The notes below the pieces were generated by a model. The model did not search any database. It saw only the letters and a program-made list of their open reading frames with translations, and was not told the origin of the DNA. Positions 17,073-25,038 of a stretch of DNA of 64,000 nucleotides are shown here, one piece after another. Both the position numbers and the translations under genes were made by a program. How positions within the stretch are numbered: the stretch's first letter is position 1; every line of letters begins with the position of its first letter. Where the stretch lies: assembly GCF_003144095.1 (NCBI RefSeq), contig NZ_NSKH01000023.1:649694-713693 (forward strand), in the 5' to 3' direction. This DNA is from Streptomyces sp. ICBB 8177 (GTDB lineage: Bacteria; Actinomycetota; Actinomycetes; Streptomycetales; Streptomycetaceae).

Positions 17073-17326
17073 GTGATCCTCCACGCGGCTGTGAGGAGCG
17101 GCCATAGCCGGCTCCCCTCCAGCCTAGAGCCCCGGGCCCGGGTCGGCCCCGTCAACCAAGCTCCCGCGCAGGCCGGCGCCCCTGTGCGACCGCCCGGGCA
17201 CCCAGGGTGGCTCCGGGGCCCGGCGGCGTCCCCCCTCGCGCCCGGTGGGGTATGTCCCGCAGCGGCCTCGGCAGGACCGGGGCGCGCCACTACCGTGGGG
17301 AGCGCGGCGCTTCGAGGGAGGCCCCC

Positions 17327-18202
17327 ATGCGTGACGCGGACCCCGGCCTGTTCGGACCGGACTCGGTGACGTGGCAGCTGCACGGCGATCCCATGATGTG
17401 GGTGGCGGGGGTGCGCGCCCTGTACCTCCAGGCGCTGCACCCGCGCGCGGTCCGCGGCGTCCTGCAGAACTCCGACTTTCGCGCCGACCCCTGGGGACGG
17501 CTGATGCGGACCGCCGACTACGTGGGCGTCATCACGTACGGCACGACGCTCCAGGCCGAGCGCGCCGCCGCCCGCATCCGGGGCGTCCACCGCAGGCTGA
17601 CCGGCACCGATCCGGACACCGGCGCGCGCTTCGCGGTGGACGCGCCGGACCTGCTGCTGTGGGTGCACTGCGCGGAGATCGACTCCTACCTCGACGTCGC
17701 GCGGCGCTCAGGCTTCCCGCTCACGCCCGGCCAGGCCGACACCTACGTCGCGGAACAGCGGGAGGCGGCCCGCCTGGTGGGCCTCGACCCGGCCGACGTG
17801 CCGGGCGACACCGGGCAACTGGCCGCCTACTTCGACAAGGTGCGGTCCGAACTCGACGCGACCCGCGAGGCGTTCGAGGTCTTCGCCTTCATCCAGTCGC
17901 CGCCGGTACGGGCTCTCCTCGCCCCGGCCCGCGACGTCCTGTGGCGCCGGGCCGCCCTGCTCGCCTACGACAGCCTGCCGCCGTTCGCCCGCGAGTTGTA
18001 CGGCCGCCCCGCCCCCGCCGAGGCGGCGGTGGACCGAGCACTGCGCGCCACCGGCGCCGGACTGCGGGCGATCCCCGCCGCGTTGCGCTGGCAACTGCCG
18101 CCCGCCCGCATCGTCAAGGCGGTCGGACGGCTGGGCCCCGGCACCCACCCCTCCGCGTACCGGCTGCGCCAGGGGCGTACGGTGACGCGGCCCGCGCCCT
18201 GA
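17327..18202 (+). CDS. MpaB-family oxygenase-like protein (DUF2236)
   Basis: A 291-residue protein of the MpaB/Lcp-like family, helical haem-binding oxygenases. Family features include the opening GPDSVTWQLHGDPMMWVAGVRALYLQALHPRAV (read in parts), the distal/proximal His region WVHCAEIDSYL, and the C-terminal RWQLPPARIVKAVGRLGPG. The His in LHGDP and the His in ALHPRA are the usual conserved positions. The substrate is unknown; members act on terpenoid or rubber-like chains. The ATG has GAGGGAGG upstream. TACCGT at about 17292 is a possible -10. Confidence 0.8.
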   Translation: MRDADPGLFGPDSVTWQLHGDPMMWVAGVRALYLQALHPRAVRGVLQNSDFRADPWGRLMRTADYVGVITYGTTLQAERAAARIRGVHRRLTGTDPDTGARFAVDAPDLLLWVHCAEIDSYLDVARRSGFPLTPGQADTYVAEQREAARLVGLDPADVPGDTGQLAAYFDKVRSELDATREAFEVFAFIQSPPVRALLAPARDVLWRRAALLAYDSLPPFARELYGRPAPAEAAVDRALRATGAGLRAIPAALRWQLPPARIVKAVGRLGPGTHPSAYRLRQGRTVTRPAP

Positions 18203-18284
18203 CGCGCCGTGCCGGTCGGACGGGTGCCCGGGCCATACTGGAACGCGCGGGTGGGGACCGACCGGACGGGAGCGACGGTTCGCG

Positions 18285-19460
18285 ATGGGGGAGCACCGGC
18301 TGATCCGGGGGCGCTACCTGCTGATCGAGCGGATCGGCCGGGGCGGCATGGGCGAGGTGTGGCGCGGCCGCGACGAGGAACTGGGCCGCCGGGTGGCGGT
18401 CAAGTGCCTGCGCTCGGGCACCGGCGGCGACACGCGGCGGGCACAGGTGATGCGGGAGCGGTTCCGGCGTGAGGCCAGGGTCGCGGCGAGCCTTCAGCAC
18501 CGGGGCATCACCGTGGTGCACGACTTCGGCGCCGACGACGGACTGCTCTACCTCGTCATGGAACTGCTCGACGGCCGCAACCTCGCCCAGGTGCTGCGCG
18601 ACGGCCGGCGCGCCCCGCTGCCGCTGCCCGAACTGCTGGACGTCGCCGAGCAGGTGGCGGCGGCCCTCGCGTACACCCACGCGCAAGGGGTCGTCCACCG
18701 CGACCTCAAGCCCGCCAACATCGTGCGCTCCGGCGACGGCACCGTGAAGATCTGCGACTTCGGCATCGCCCGGCTCGGCCGCGACATCGGCTTCACCTCC
18801 CAACTCACCGGCACCGGCGTGGCCATGGGCACCCCGCACTACATGTCGCCCGAGCAGATCGCGGGCACCGAGGTGGACCACCGGGGCGACCTGTACTCCT
18901 TCGGCTGCGTCCTGTACGAACTGGCCACCGGCAGGCCGCCGTTCGACTTCGACGACGCGTGGGCGGTCATCGTGCGGCACCGGGACACCCCGCCCGAGCC
19001 CCCGCGCCTGCTGCGCCCCGACCTGCCCGACGCACTCGACCGGCTGATCCTGGACCTGCTGGCCAAGTCCCCCGACGACCGTCCGCGCGACGCGGCGGCG
19101 GTGGTCGGACGGCTGGCCCTGGCGCGGGCCGGCGCGTCCCGGCTGCCGATGTGGGCCCGGGAGATGACGGCGGGCCCCCGCGCCCGGGAACCCGGCAGCC
19201 GCAGGCGGCGGCCCGTGGGCCGTTCCACCCCGCCCGCCGGCTCGCCGCCGGTCATCCACGCGCTCGCCGACGCGGGACGCAGACTCGGCCCCTCCCACCC
19301 GGAGACCCGCGGTCATCGCGACCGCCTGCTGGGCGAGTTGCCGCCGTTCTACGCGTACTACGTGGAGTACGTCATGAGACACGGCACTGAGCCGCCGGCC
19401 CCCGCGTACGGGGAGCGGCGCGCGGAGCGAGTCCTCGCCCCGCGCGCCCAGGTGACGTGA
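18285..19460 (+). CDS. Serine/threonine protein kinase, soluble
   Basis: A 391-residue Hanks-type kinase with no membrane helix. The kinase domain (about 8-270) has the glycine loop IGRGGMGEVWRG, the ATP lysine in RVAVKCL, the catalytic loop VVHRDLKPANIV, the metal motif ICDFGIAR, and the activation segment MGTPHYMSPEQI with GDLYSFGCVLYEL. The C-terminal 120 residues carry a basic patch (GSRRRRPVGR) and end in a helical HRDRLLGELPPFYAYYVEYV region. The absence of PASTA and membrane segments separates it from PknB. The start MGEHRLIRGRYLLIERIG matches the family. Its substrate is unknown. Confidence 0.92.
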   Translation: MGEHRLIRGRYLLIERIGRGGMGEVWRGRDEELGRRVAVKCLRSGTGGDTRRAQVMRERFRREARVAASLQHRGITVVHDFGADDGLLYLVMELLDGRNLAQVLRDGRRAPLPLPELLDVAEQVAAALAYTHAQGVVHRDLKPANIVRSGDGTVKICDFGIARLGRDIGFTSQLTGTGVAMGTPHYMSPEQIAGTEVDHRGDLYSFGCVLYELATGRPPFDFDDAWAVIVRHRDTPPEPPRLLRPDLPDALDRLILDLLAKSPDDRPRDAAAVVGRLALARAGASRLPMWAREMTAGPRAREPGSRRRRPVGRSTPPAGSPPVIHALADAGRRLGPSHPETRGHRDRLLGELPPFYAYYVEYVMRHGTEPPAPAYGERRAERVLAPRAQVT

Positions 19461-19808
19461 GCGGTCCTGATCGTCACGGCGGGGGTACGAGGGGAGCCAA
19501 CGCGGCGGGCGGCGCCGCGCCGGCGGCGGTCGAGCCGAGCCGTCCTGTTCCCCAACGCCCTGCCGTGAGCGTGTCCGAGATCGGATGGTGACGACCGATC
19601 CGAGCGGCTTCGGACCAGGGGTGACCAAGTGCCGCCAACGCGTGCCGGAGGTGCTCGGTCACGCTTACGGGTTGTCCCCCGCGGCCCGCGGGCCGCGGCT
19701 GATGGGGGCCGGGCGGTCGGGGCGCCGGGTGCTCCGCGCGGACGGGCTGTCGGGGGTGGTCCGGGCTCGCTAGGCTGGGCGGACGACAACGCCGGGAGGA
19801 GAGCGGAC
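19461..19808. other. Intergenic region with no supported gene
   Basis: This 348-base stretch follows the kinase gene. It contains the 20-bp perfect palindrome at 19679-19698 and, near its right end, TAGGCT at about 19771-19776, a plausible -10 for the DUF397 gene. A minus-strand ORF (19474-19662) and a plus-strand ORF (19585-19773) lack ribosome sites and recognisable features. A degraded regulator gene is possible, since DUF397 genes usually follow an XRE regulator and none is present here. Confidence 0.4.
19679..19698. repeat. Perfect 20-bp palindrome
   Basis: CCGCGGCCCGCGGGCCGCGG equals its own reverse complement over all 20 bases. It lies 110 bases upstream of the DUF397 start in otherwise gene-free sequence. 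It could be an operator or the core of a cruciform or terminator. Confidence 0.5.
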
Positions 19809-20048
19809 GTGGCCGAAAGCACCATCGGACAGCCCGTGGCCAACGGGAAGAAACCGCAGCTCGATCTGACGGGAGCGGAGTGGCTGTCCAGCAGCCAGGG
19901 GACCGGCGACGTGCAGATCGCCTTCGTGGAGGGCTACATCGCGATGCGTGACGGCCGCCAGCCGGACGGCCCCGCGCTGATCTTCACCCCGGCCGAGTGG
20001 CGCGCCTTCGTCCTCGGCGCCCGCGACGGCGAGTTCGACCTCACCTGA
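19809..20048 (+). CDS. DUF397 domain-containing protein
   Basis: A 79-residue DUF397 protein. The family core is visible: LTGAEWLSSSQGTGDVQIAFVEGYIAMRDGR, then the closing ALIFTPAEWRAFVLGARDGEFD. DUF397 proteins are small partners of DUF5753/XRE regulators and modulate differentiation and antibiotic genes in streptomycetes. Here no XRE gene is adjacent, so this is an orphan member. The GTG start has a strong GGGAGGAG site eight bases upstream. Confidence 0.88.
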   Translation: MAESTIGQPVANGKKPQLDLTGAEWLSSSQGTGDVQIAFVEGYIAMRDGRQPDGPALIFTPAEWRAFVLGARDGEFDLT

Positions 20049-20159
20049 CCCGCCCCACCTCCGGCAGCTCCCCTCCCACGGGGACGGCGAGCTGCCGGAC
20101 GGACCCGGGCGACCGCATGGCCAGGACAGTTCGGCCGGGACGTGTCGCGAGTTCCCGGC

Positions 20160-20634
20160 TCATCGCTTCGCCGCCCTGCCCATCAGGTACGGGATCACCC
20201 GGTGGTGGACCGGGGCCACGGCCGCCCACACGTGGCGGGCGAAGGGGCGCTCGTAGCTGACCAGGGTCGCCCAGGTGACCGCGTCCGCGTCCACCAGTAC
20301 GACGTTGCGCGCGCGGATCAGCGGTGAGGGCGCGCTGAGGGTGAACGGGTTCCTGGCCGTGACGCGCCAGCCCAGTACGTGGCCGGGCGAGCCCGAGGGG
20401 CCAAGCCGCAGGCGCAGTCCCAGTCGCCAGCCGGTCGTCATGAGCCACCGCATCACCGCGGGAGCCCTCCTCGAAGACCGCACGGGCCCACTGCTCGGCG
20501 GAGCGCGAGTCCCCGGGCGCGACCGGCACGGTGAACGCCGAACCGTACTGCGGCGGGGCACCGTCCTCCTCGGTCACGAGGGCCGTCAGGTCACGCGGAA
20601 CGACCGTGCGGCGGGCGCGGGGAAGGCGGCTCAT
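20160..20634 (-). pseudogene. Frameshifted DUF2867-like gene
   Basis: Two minus-strand frames form one protein if a single base is removed. The 5' part starts at ATG 20634 with GGGAGGCGCCCC before it and reads MSRLPRARRTVVPRDL to WARAVFEEG. The 3' part, in another frame, continues PAVMRWLMTTGWRLGLRLRLG, GHVLGWRVTARNPFTL, then TWATLVSYERPFARHVWAAV, and stops at 20160. The break is at the G-run opposite 20465-20467, where removing one G joins the halves as EEAPAVMRW. The joined protein, about 157 residues, looks like the DUF2867 family (SRPBCC fold) as I remember it. It may be a genuine frameshift or a sequencing error in the homopolymer. Confidence 0.65.
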
Positions 20635-20867
20635 GGGGCGCCTCCCGGGACAGGCCGAACGCGGAAGGTCCGCGGCGGCAACCGGCAAGCGCCGAGGCCG
20701 AGTTCGGGCCGGCCCGCGACGCAGGTTCACGTGTCACCTCTATGATCGCCGCACGAGAGCGCCTGTCGTTCCGGGCGGGCGGCGGACTGCGGCAAGGCCG
20801 CCACCGCGGCGTCGTGACCGTTCGGACCCGGGCCGCGGCCGGGCGCGGGGGACCGTACGATATGCGC

Positions 20868-21368
20868 ATGTCCTTCCTCCGCCGCCGCAGCGCAGCCACG
20901 CCGACCGGTCCGGACTTCGACGTCCTGGCCATGGATCCGGGCGACTGGCCGGGGAACCTGGGCGCCGGACTGATCCCCGGTCCCGACGGCAGCTGCCAGG
21001 GCATCTTCCTGCGCTACGACCTGTTCGGCGGCCGTGGCCCCGCGATGCTGATCGGCAACCTCCCCGAGGGCTCGCCGGCCCGCGAACCGGGCGAGGGCGA
21101 GGTGCCGTTCGAGGTGGCGCAGCTGCTGCTGGCCCTCGGCAACGACGAGCCGGTGCACGAGGTGGAGCGCGAGGACATCCCGGTCATGCACGGCGACGGC
21201 CTGCTGATCGTCCGCCGCATCAAGGTCAGCGAGGGCCGCGTCGCCTGCGCCCAGTTCGACCGCGACGACGGCGTCCAGGTGACCATCGCCACCTGGGACC
21301 GGCCGATCACCGACGACCTGTACCAGCTGCTCAAGCCGCTCCCGGCGGAGATGTTCCAGCAGGGCTGA
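20868..21368 (+). CDS. Conserved hypothetical protein
   Basis: A 166-residue soluble acidic protein that I do not assign to a named family. It reads as a mixed alpha/beta fold: FDVLAMDPGDWPGNLGAGLIPG, then SCQGIFLRYDLFGGRGPAMLIGN, and a C-terminal VACAQFDRDDGVQVTIATWDRPITDDL strand and helix. No membrane segment or signal is present. An in-frame ATG lies six bases earlier, but TACGAT at 20856-20861 makes the second ATG (20868) the likely leaderless start, since it stands six bases after the hexamer. It converges on the amidase gene 12 bases away. Confidence 0.65.
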   Translation: MSFLRRRSAATPTGPDFDVLAMDPGDWPGNLGAGLIPGPDGSCQGIFLRYDLFGGRGPAMLIGNLPEGSPAREPGEGEVPFEVAQLLLALGNDEPVHEVEREDIPVMHGDGLLIVRRIKVSEGRVACAQFDRDDGVQVTIATWDRPITDDLYQLLKPLPAEMFQQG

Positions 21369-21379
21369 GCCCCCGTGCG

Positions 21380-23374
21380 TCAGCGTCGCGCGCCGGACGG
21401 GCCGACCGTCACGTCGTCCGCCTCGACGAAGGCGACACGGTGGCCGAACTGGATCTCGTAGTACGTCTGCGAGCCCTTCACCCAGCGCTGCCCGGTCCGG
21501 TCGAAGGTGCGCGAGTAGAAGAACTCCCCGCGGGTGCGGCCGCCGACCGCGTACGCCTGCCCTGCGGGGATGCCGTACGGGAGCGGGGTGAGCGGCTGCA
21601 CCGGCACGCCCTTCGGGTACGCGGAGGCCTCCGGGTAGGCCCGGCCGTAGACCGGGATCGCGGCGAGGCCAGGACGCGGGGTGACCACGAGGCCGCGCGC
21701 GTTGAGGGCGGTCGGCGCCGACGCCGGGTCGTGGAACCACGCCTTCTGCCCCAGGTACCAGATCGCCGTCCAGTCGCCTTGCCGACCGGCGACCGCGAAC
21801 CGCTGACCCGTCGAGGCCCGCGCGCCGGTGTCGTTGACCCCGGTCGTGGTCACGGCGTCCGGGTGCAGACCGGGGTCAGTGACCAGCGCGGCCCGCTCGC
21901 TCGGCGCCGTGTACAGCCGCACCGCGTCGGAGCCGTGCGCGGCGCAGGACGCGCCCGGCGTGACGCAGCCGGTGTACGAGGGGCGGTTGCCGGAGTAGGG
22001 CGGGTCGATGGTGACCAGGCCGCCGTTCCGGCCGGGCGCCGCCGTGAACGGCGCGCCCAGCAGTTCGAAGTAGTGCGCCCAGTCCCAGTACGGCCCGGGG
22101 TCGGTGTGCATCGCCGCCACCGTCGCGGGTGTCATCGCGGGCACGTTGTCGTGGCCGAGGATGTGCTGCCGGTCCAGCGGCACGTGGTAGCGCGCCGACA
22201 GGTAGCGCACCAGCCGGGCCGACGCGCGGTACATCGCCTCGGTGTACCAGGAGCCCGGATCGGCGAGGAAGCCCTCGTGCTCCACGCCGAGGGACTTGCT
22301 GTTGATGTACCAGTTGCCCGCGTGCCAGCCGACGTCCTTCGTGGCCATGTGCTGCGCGACGTGGCCGTCCGCCGCGCGCACGGTGTAGTGCCAGCCCAGG
22401 TACTCGGGGTCGCGGACGGTCTTGAGGGTCACCGCCCAGTCGCCCTCGGTGTCGTGGATGACGATGTAGTCGACCGAGGAGTCGGCGGGCCGGTCGGCCA
22501 GGTCGTGGTTGCCGTAGTCCGACGGCCCCGGGCCGTAGTGCGTGTACGGCGCGGGCACCCACTCGCAGGCCACCGTCGGCGGACACTCGGTGTGCCGGGT
22601 GTCGGCGGTGCGCAGGCCCAGCGCCCTCGCCTGCGCGGCGTCGGGCCGTTCCGAGGGGTCAGCGGCCAGCGTGACGCGCTGGCCGCTGTCGGTGGTGCGG
22701 GACATGCCCGTCCTGATCGTCTCGAAGACGTCGGCGGCGAAGTCGGCCGCGCTCGCGGTGTCGTCGGCCCCGCTGTAGCGGGCGACCGCGCCGAACCAGT
22801 CGGCCGGGTCGGCGCTCAGCGGACGGCCCAGGGCCCGCTGCGCCGCGGCCAGCAGGGCGGCGCCGCCCGCCACGTTGGCGGCGGGGTCGGTGCGCAGCCG
22901 CGGGGTGCTCAGCCCGGTCAGCGCGGCGGCCCGGGCCGCGGTCTCCAGCGCGGCCGGCGTCGTGCCCGGTGCCAGGGACGCGGGCAGCGCGCGGGGTTCG
23001 CCGGACTCGACGGCCTCCGGGGTCGGCACGGCACGGCCGTCCAGCGCGGTGGCCGCGTCGGTCAGGTGCATGGGGCCGTAGCCGCCGGTGACGCTCGGGT
23101 GGCCGCCGTGGGTGTCCCAGCGCGACTCCAGGTACGCCACCCCGAGCAGCACGGACAGCGGCACGTGATAGCGGGTGGCCGCCGAGGCGAACGCGCCCTG
23201 GAGCACGGCGGAGTCCGCTCGCGCGCCGACCGGGGCCGGCGGTCCGGACGCGGCGGCCTGCGGCGCGGTCGCCAGCACCGGGAGCGCCGTCGCGGCGGCG
23301 GTGACCGCGGCGACCAGCGGCAGGCGCGCGCGGCGCGGGGGACGGGGCGTGCGGGACGCGCAGATCGATCGCAC
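21380..23374 (-). CDS. Secreted N-acetylmuramoyl-L-alanine amidase (PGRP-like) with lytic-enzyme-like N-terminal domain
   Basis: A 664-residue exported cell-wall enzyme. The signal peptide is a basic head (RTPRPPRRAR) plus the hydrophobic LPLVAAVTAAATALPVLATA and an AQAAA-type cleavage region. Residues about 60-240 resemble a lysozyme-like transglycosylase module (LSVLLGVAYLESRWDTHGG, GGYGPMHLTDA, GAVARYSG). The amidase_2 domain (about 300-460) has zinc-ligand motifs IVIHDTEGD, GWHYTV and the late ILGHDNVPAMTP, plus LGVEHEGF. The C-terminal 200 residues contain SH3-like strands (VRLYTAPSERAALV, FAVAGRQGDWTAIWYLGQKAWF). It should cleave the stem peptide from muramic acid. GTG 23374 follows CGGAGG. 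Confidence 0.87.
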   Translation of the reverse strand: MRSICASRTPRPPRRARLPLVAAVTAAATALPVLATAPQAAASGPPAPVGARADSAVLQGAFASAATRYHVPLSVLLGVAYLESRWDTHGGHPSVTGGYGPMHLTDAATALDGRAVPTPEAVESGEPRALPASLAPGTTPAALETAARAAALTGLSTPRLRTDPAANVAGGAALLAAAQRALGRPLSADPADWFGAVARYSGADDTASAADFAADVFETIRTGMSRTTDSGQRVTLAADPSERPDAAQARALGLRTADTRHTECPPTVACEWVPAPYTHYGPGPSDYGNHDLADRPADSSVDYIVIHDTEGDWAVTLKTVRDPEYLGWHYTVRAADGHVAQHMATKDVGWHAGNWYINSKSLGVEHEGFLADPGSWYTEAMYRASARLVRYLSARYHVPLDRQHILGHDNVPAMTPATVAAMHTDPGPYWDWAHYFELLGAPFTAAPGRNGGLVTIDPPYSGNRPSYTGCVTPGASCAAHGSDAVRLYTAPSERAALVTDPGLHPDAVTTTGVNDTGARASTGQRFAVAGRQGDWTAIWYLGQKAWFHDPASAPTALNARGLVVTPRPGLAAIPVYGRAYPEASAYPKGVPVQPLTPLPYGIPAGQAYAVGGRTRGEFFYSRTFDRTGQRWVKGSQTYYEIQFGHRVAFVEADDVTVGPSGARR

Positions 23375-23497
23375 AGCGGCCTCCGTGAGTGTGCCGGGTG
23401 GGGCGGGACGTGCGCGACCACAGAGGTACTGATTGCCTGACGCTACGTCAAACACCCGGAATATCGGCGTTTCCGCACGTCAGCGCCCGCCCCGCGC

Positions 23498-24679
23498 TCA
23501 ACGGGTGCCCACCGCGGCGCGCACGGCGCGGCGTGCCATGCCGCAGTCGTCGTGCAGCCTGCGCAGCAGCAGCCGCTGCTCCTCGCCTGCCTCGATCGCG
23601 GCCGTGGTCACCGGTCCCGTGCCCTGGAGGGAGCGCTGGAGCGCCGTCTCGTACCGCCGGATCTCCCGCGTCAATACGATCATCAGATTCACCAGGAAGG
23701 CGTCACGCGCGGCCGGGCCGTCCTTCTGCGCCAGCTGGCTGATCTGCCGCCGCGCCAGCGGGTCCGCGCCCAGCACCGACCACAGCACGGCGAGGTCGTA
23801 CCCCGGCAGGTACCAGCCCGCGGTCTCCCAGTCCACCAGCGCCGGGCCGGTCGGAGACAGCAGCACGTTGGACAGCAGCGCGTCGCCGTGACAGAACTGC
23901 AGCTCGCAGTGGCCGAGGATCTCGCCGCCCAGACCGCGCAGCAGCTTGCGCAGGTCGTCCCGGTCCCGGTCGGTGAAAAGGCCCAGCTGGTGGAAGCGGG
24001 AGATCTGCTCCGCGTACCGCAGCGGACGGCCGAAGACGCCGGGGGGCGGCTGCCACATGTTGATCCGGCACAGGGCGCCGAGCGCCGCCTTGATGTCCGC
24101 CCGGGGCGGCGCCTCCACCGGATGCCGGGGGACCGCCGCGACCCGTCCGGGCAGCCGTTCCAGCACCAGCGTGCAGGTCTCCGGGTCGGCCGCCACCAGA
24201 CGCGGCACCCGGGTGGGCGGCCGGTGCCGGACGAAGGCCCGGTAGGCCGCTATTTCGTGCCGCAGGTTCTCCGCCCACACCGGGGAGTGGTCCAGCAGGC
24301 ACTTGGCGACCGCGGGGGCACGGCCCGCCGCGCCCACCAGCAGGACCGACCGGCCGCTGCGCCGCAGCACCTGCGCGGGGCTGAACTCCGGACAGATCCG
24401 CTGCACGGCCGCGATCGCGGTGCGCAACTGCGCGCCCTGCGGGCCGGTCACGTCGAGCCTCCCGCTGAGCGGGTGCCCGGCGCCCGGCGGGGTGGCGCGC
24501 GGTCGCGGCACCGGGCGCCCGGCGGCCGCGGCGGGCGGCAGGGGCCGGCTCGCCCCGGCGGCGCGGCCCGCGTCCAGGAACGGTTCTGCGGGCAGCCCCC
24601 GGGGGCGGGCGATCAGGCCGGTGGCGCGGTGCGCGGCCGGCCGGGGAGGTGCGGACACGGAGGACGATGCTGAGTACAT
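23498..24679 (-). CDS. Aminoglycoside phosphotransferase/choline kinase-fold protein
   Basis: A 393-residue protein with an APH-type kinase fold. The first 80 residues are Pro/Ala/Arg-rich and probably disordered. The N-lobe holds the strand [20 protein letters not shown] with the presumed ATP lysine, and [10 protein letters not shown] forms the hinge. The catalytic loop is [13 protein letters not shown] and the metal-binding motif is [21 protein letters not shown]. Members phosphorylate small hydroxylated compounds including aminoglycosides, choline and homoserine. The target is unknown and a resistance role should not be assumed. The ATG 24679 is preceded at long spacing by AAGGGA, and a 16-bp hairpin lies in its 5' leader. 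Confidence 0.8.
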   Translation of the reverse strand: MYSASSSVSAPPRPAAHRATGLIARPRGLPAEPFLDAGRAAGASRPLPPAAAAGRPVPRPRATPPGAGHPLSGRLDVTGPQGAQLRTAIAAVQRICPEFSPAQVLRRSGRSVLLVGAAGRAPAVAKCLLDHSPVWAENLRHEIAAYRAFVRHRPPTRVPRLVAADPETCTLVLERLPGRVAAVPRHPVEAPPRADIKAALGALCRINMWQPPPGVFGRPLRYAEQISRFHQLGLFTDRDRDDLRKLLRGLGGEILGHCELQFCHGDALLSNVLLSPTGPALVDWETAGWYLPGYDLAVLWSVLGADPLARRQISQLAQKDGPAARDAFLVNLMIVLTREIRRYETALQRSLQGTGPVTTAAIEAGEEQRLLLRRLHDDCGMARRAVRAAVGTR

Positions 24680-24724
24680 GGGTTGCTGACAGATCCCTTC
24701 GTGTGCCGGAGGTGCTTCTGGCTG

Positions 24725-24759
24725 GTACGCGGAGCGGCCCGGCGGGCCGCTCCGCGTAC
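24725..24759. promoter_or_regulatory. Perfect 16-bp stem-loop in a divergent promoter region
   Basis: Positions 24725-24740 are exactly complementary to 24744-24759 around a GGC loop. The hairpin starts 46 bases upstream of the phosphotransferase ATG, and the gene to the right is divergent. No transcript should end here, so it is more likely a 5'-leader structure or operator than a terminator. Confidence 0.55.
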
Positions 24760-24950
24760 TCCCGGCCGGCCGGCGCGACCGGTACGACCGGCGGCCCCGG
24801 CCGGTGACCGCACCCTGGGGAATGCGGCCGCCGGCCGGAGCCGCCCGGTGTACCGGGCGCCCTTGTCCGCCGGCGGTCGGGGAGCCGACCGCCACCGGGC
24901 CGGGGTGGCGCGTTCCTACCTGACACCAGCGCGCGGGTGGCAGACCATCT

Positions 24951-24980
24951 GGCGAACCCTGGCGAACCCTGGCGAATGCT
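24951..24980. repeat. Three tandem decamers upstream of the NsdA-like gene
   Basis: GGCGAACCCT occurs at 24951-24960 and 24961-24970, followed by GGCGAATGCT at 24971-24980. The 10-base period places every copy on the same helical face, 59-88 bases upstream of the GTG start. Iterated elements of this kind often bind a cooperative regulator. Together with 24680-25038 this divergent region holds no gene. Confidence 0.55.
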
Positions 24981-25038
24981 CGCGACGGCCGGATCAGGCC
25001 ATTAGTGTCAACTCTGCCGAGGAACCTGGGGGCTTGAC

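Noticed and set aside
19474..19662. 62-codon minus-strand ORF upstream of DUF397
   Set aside because: It has no ribosome site, no -10 and no recognisable feature.
20531..23440. 969-codon plus-strand ORF across the amidase gene
   Set aside because: It is antisense to the amidase with clear zinc motifs and shows no domain or ribosome site of its own.
23498..24679. Antibiotic resistance gene
   Set aside because: The APH fold is shared by many non-resistance kinases, and no aminoglycoside cluster or resistance context is present.
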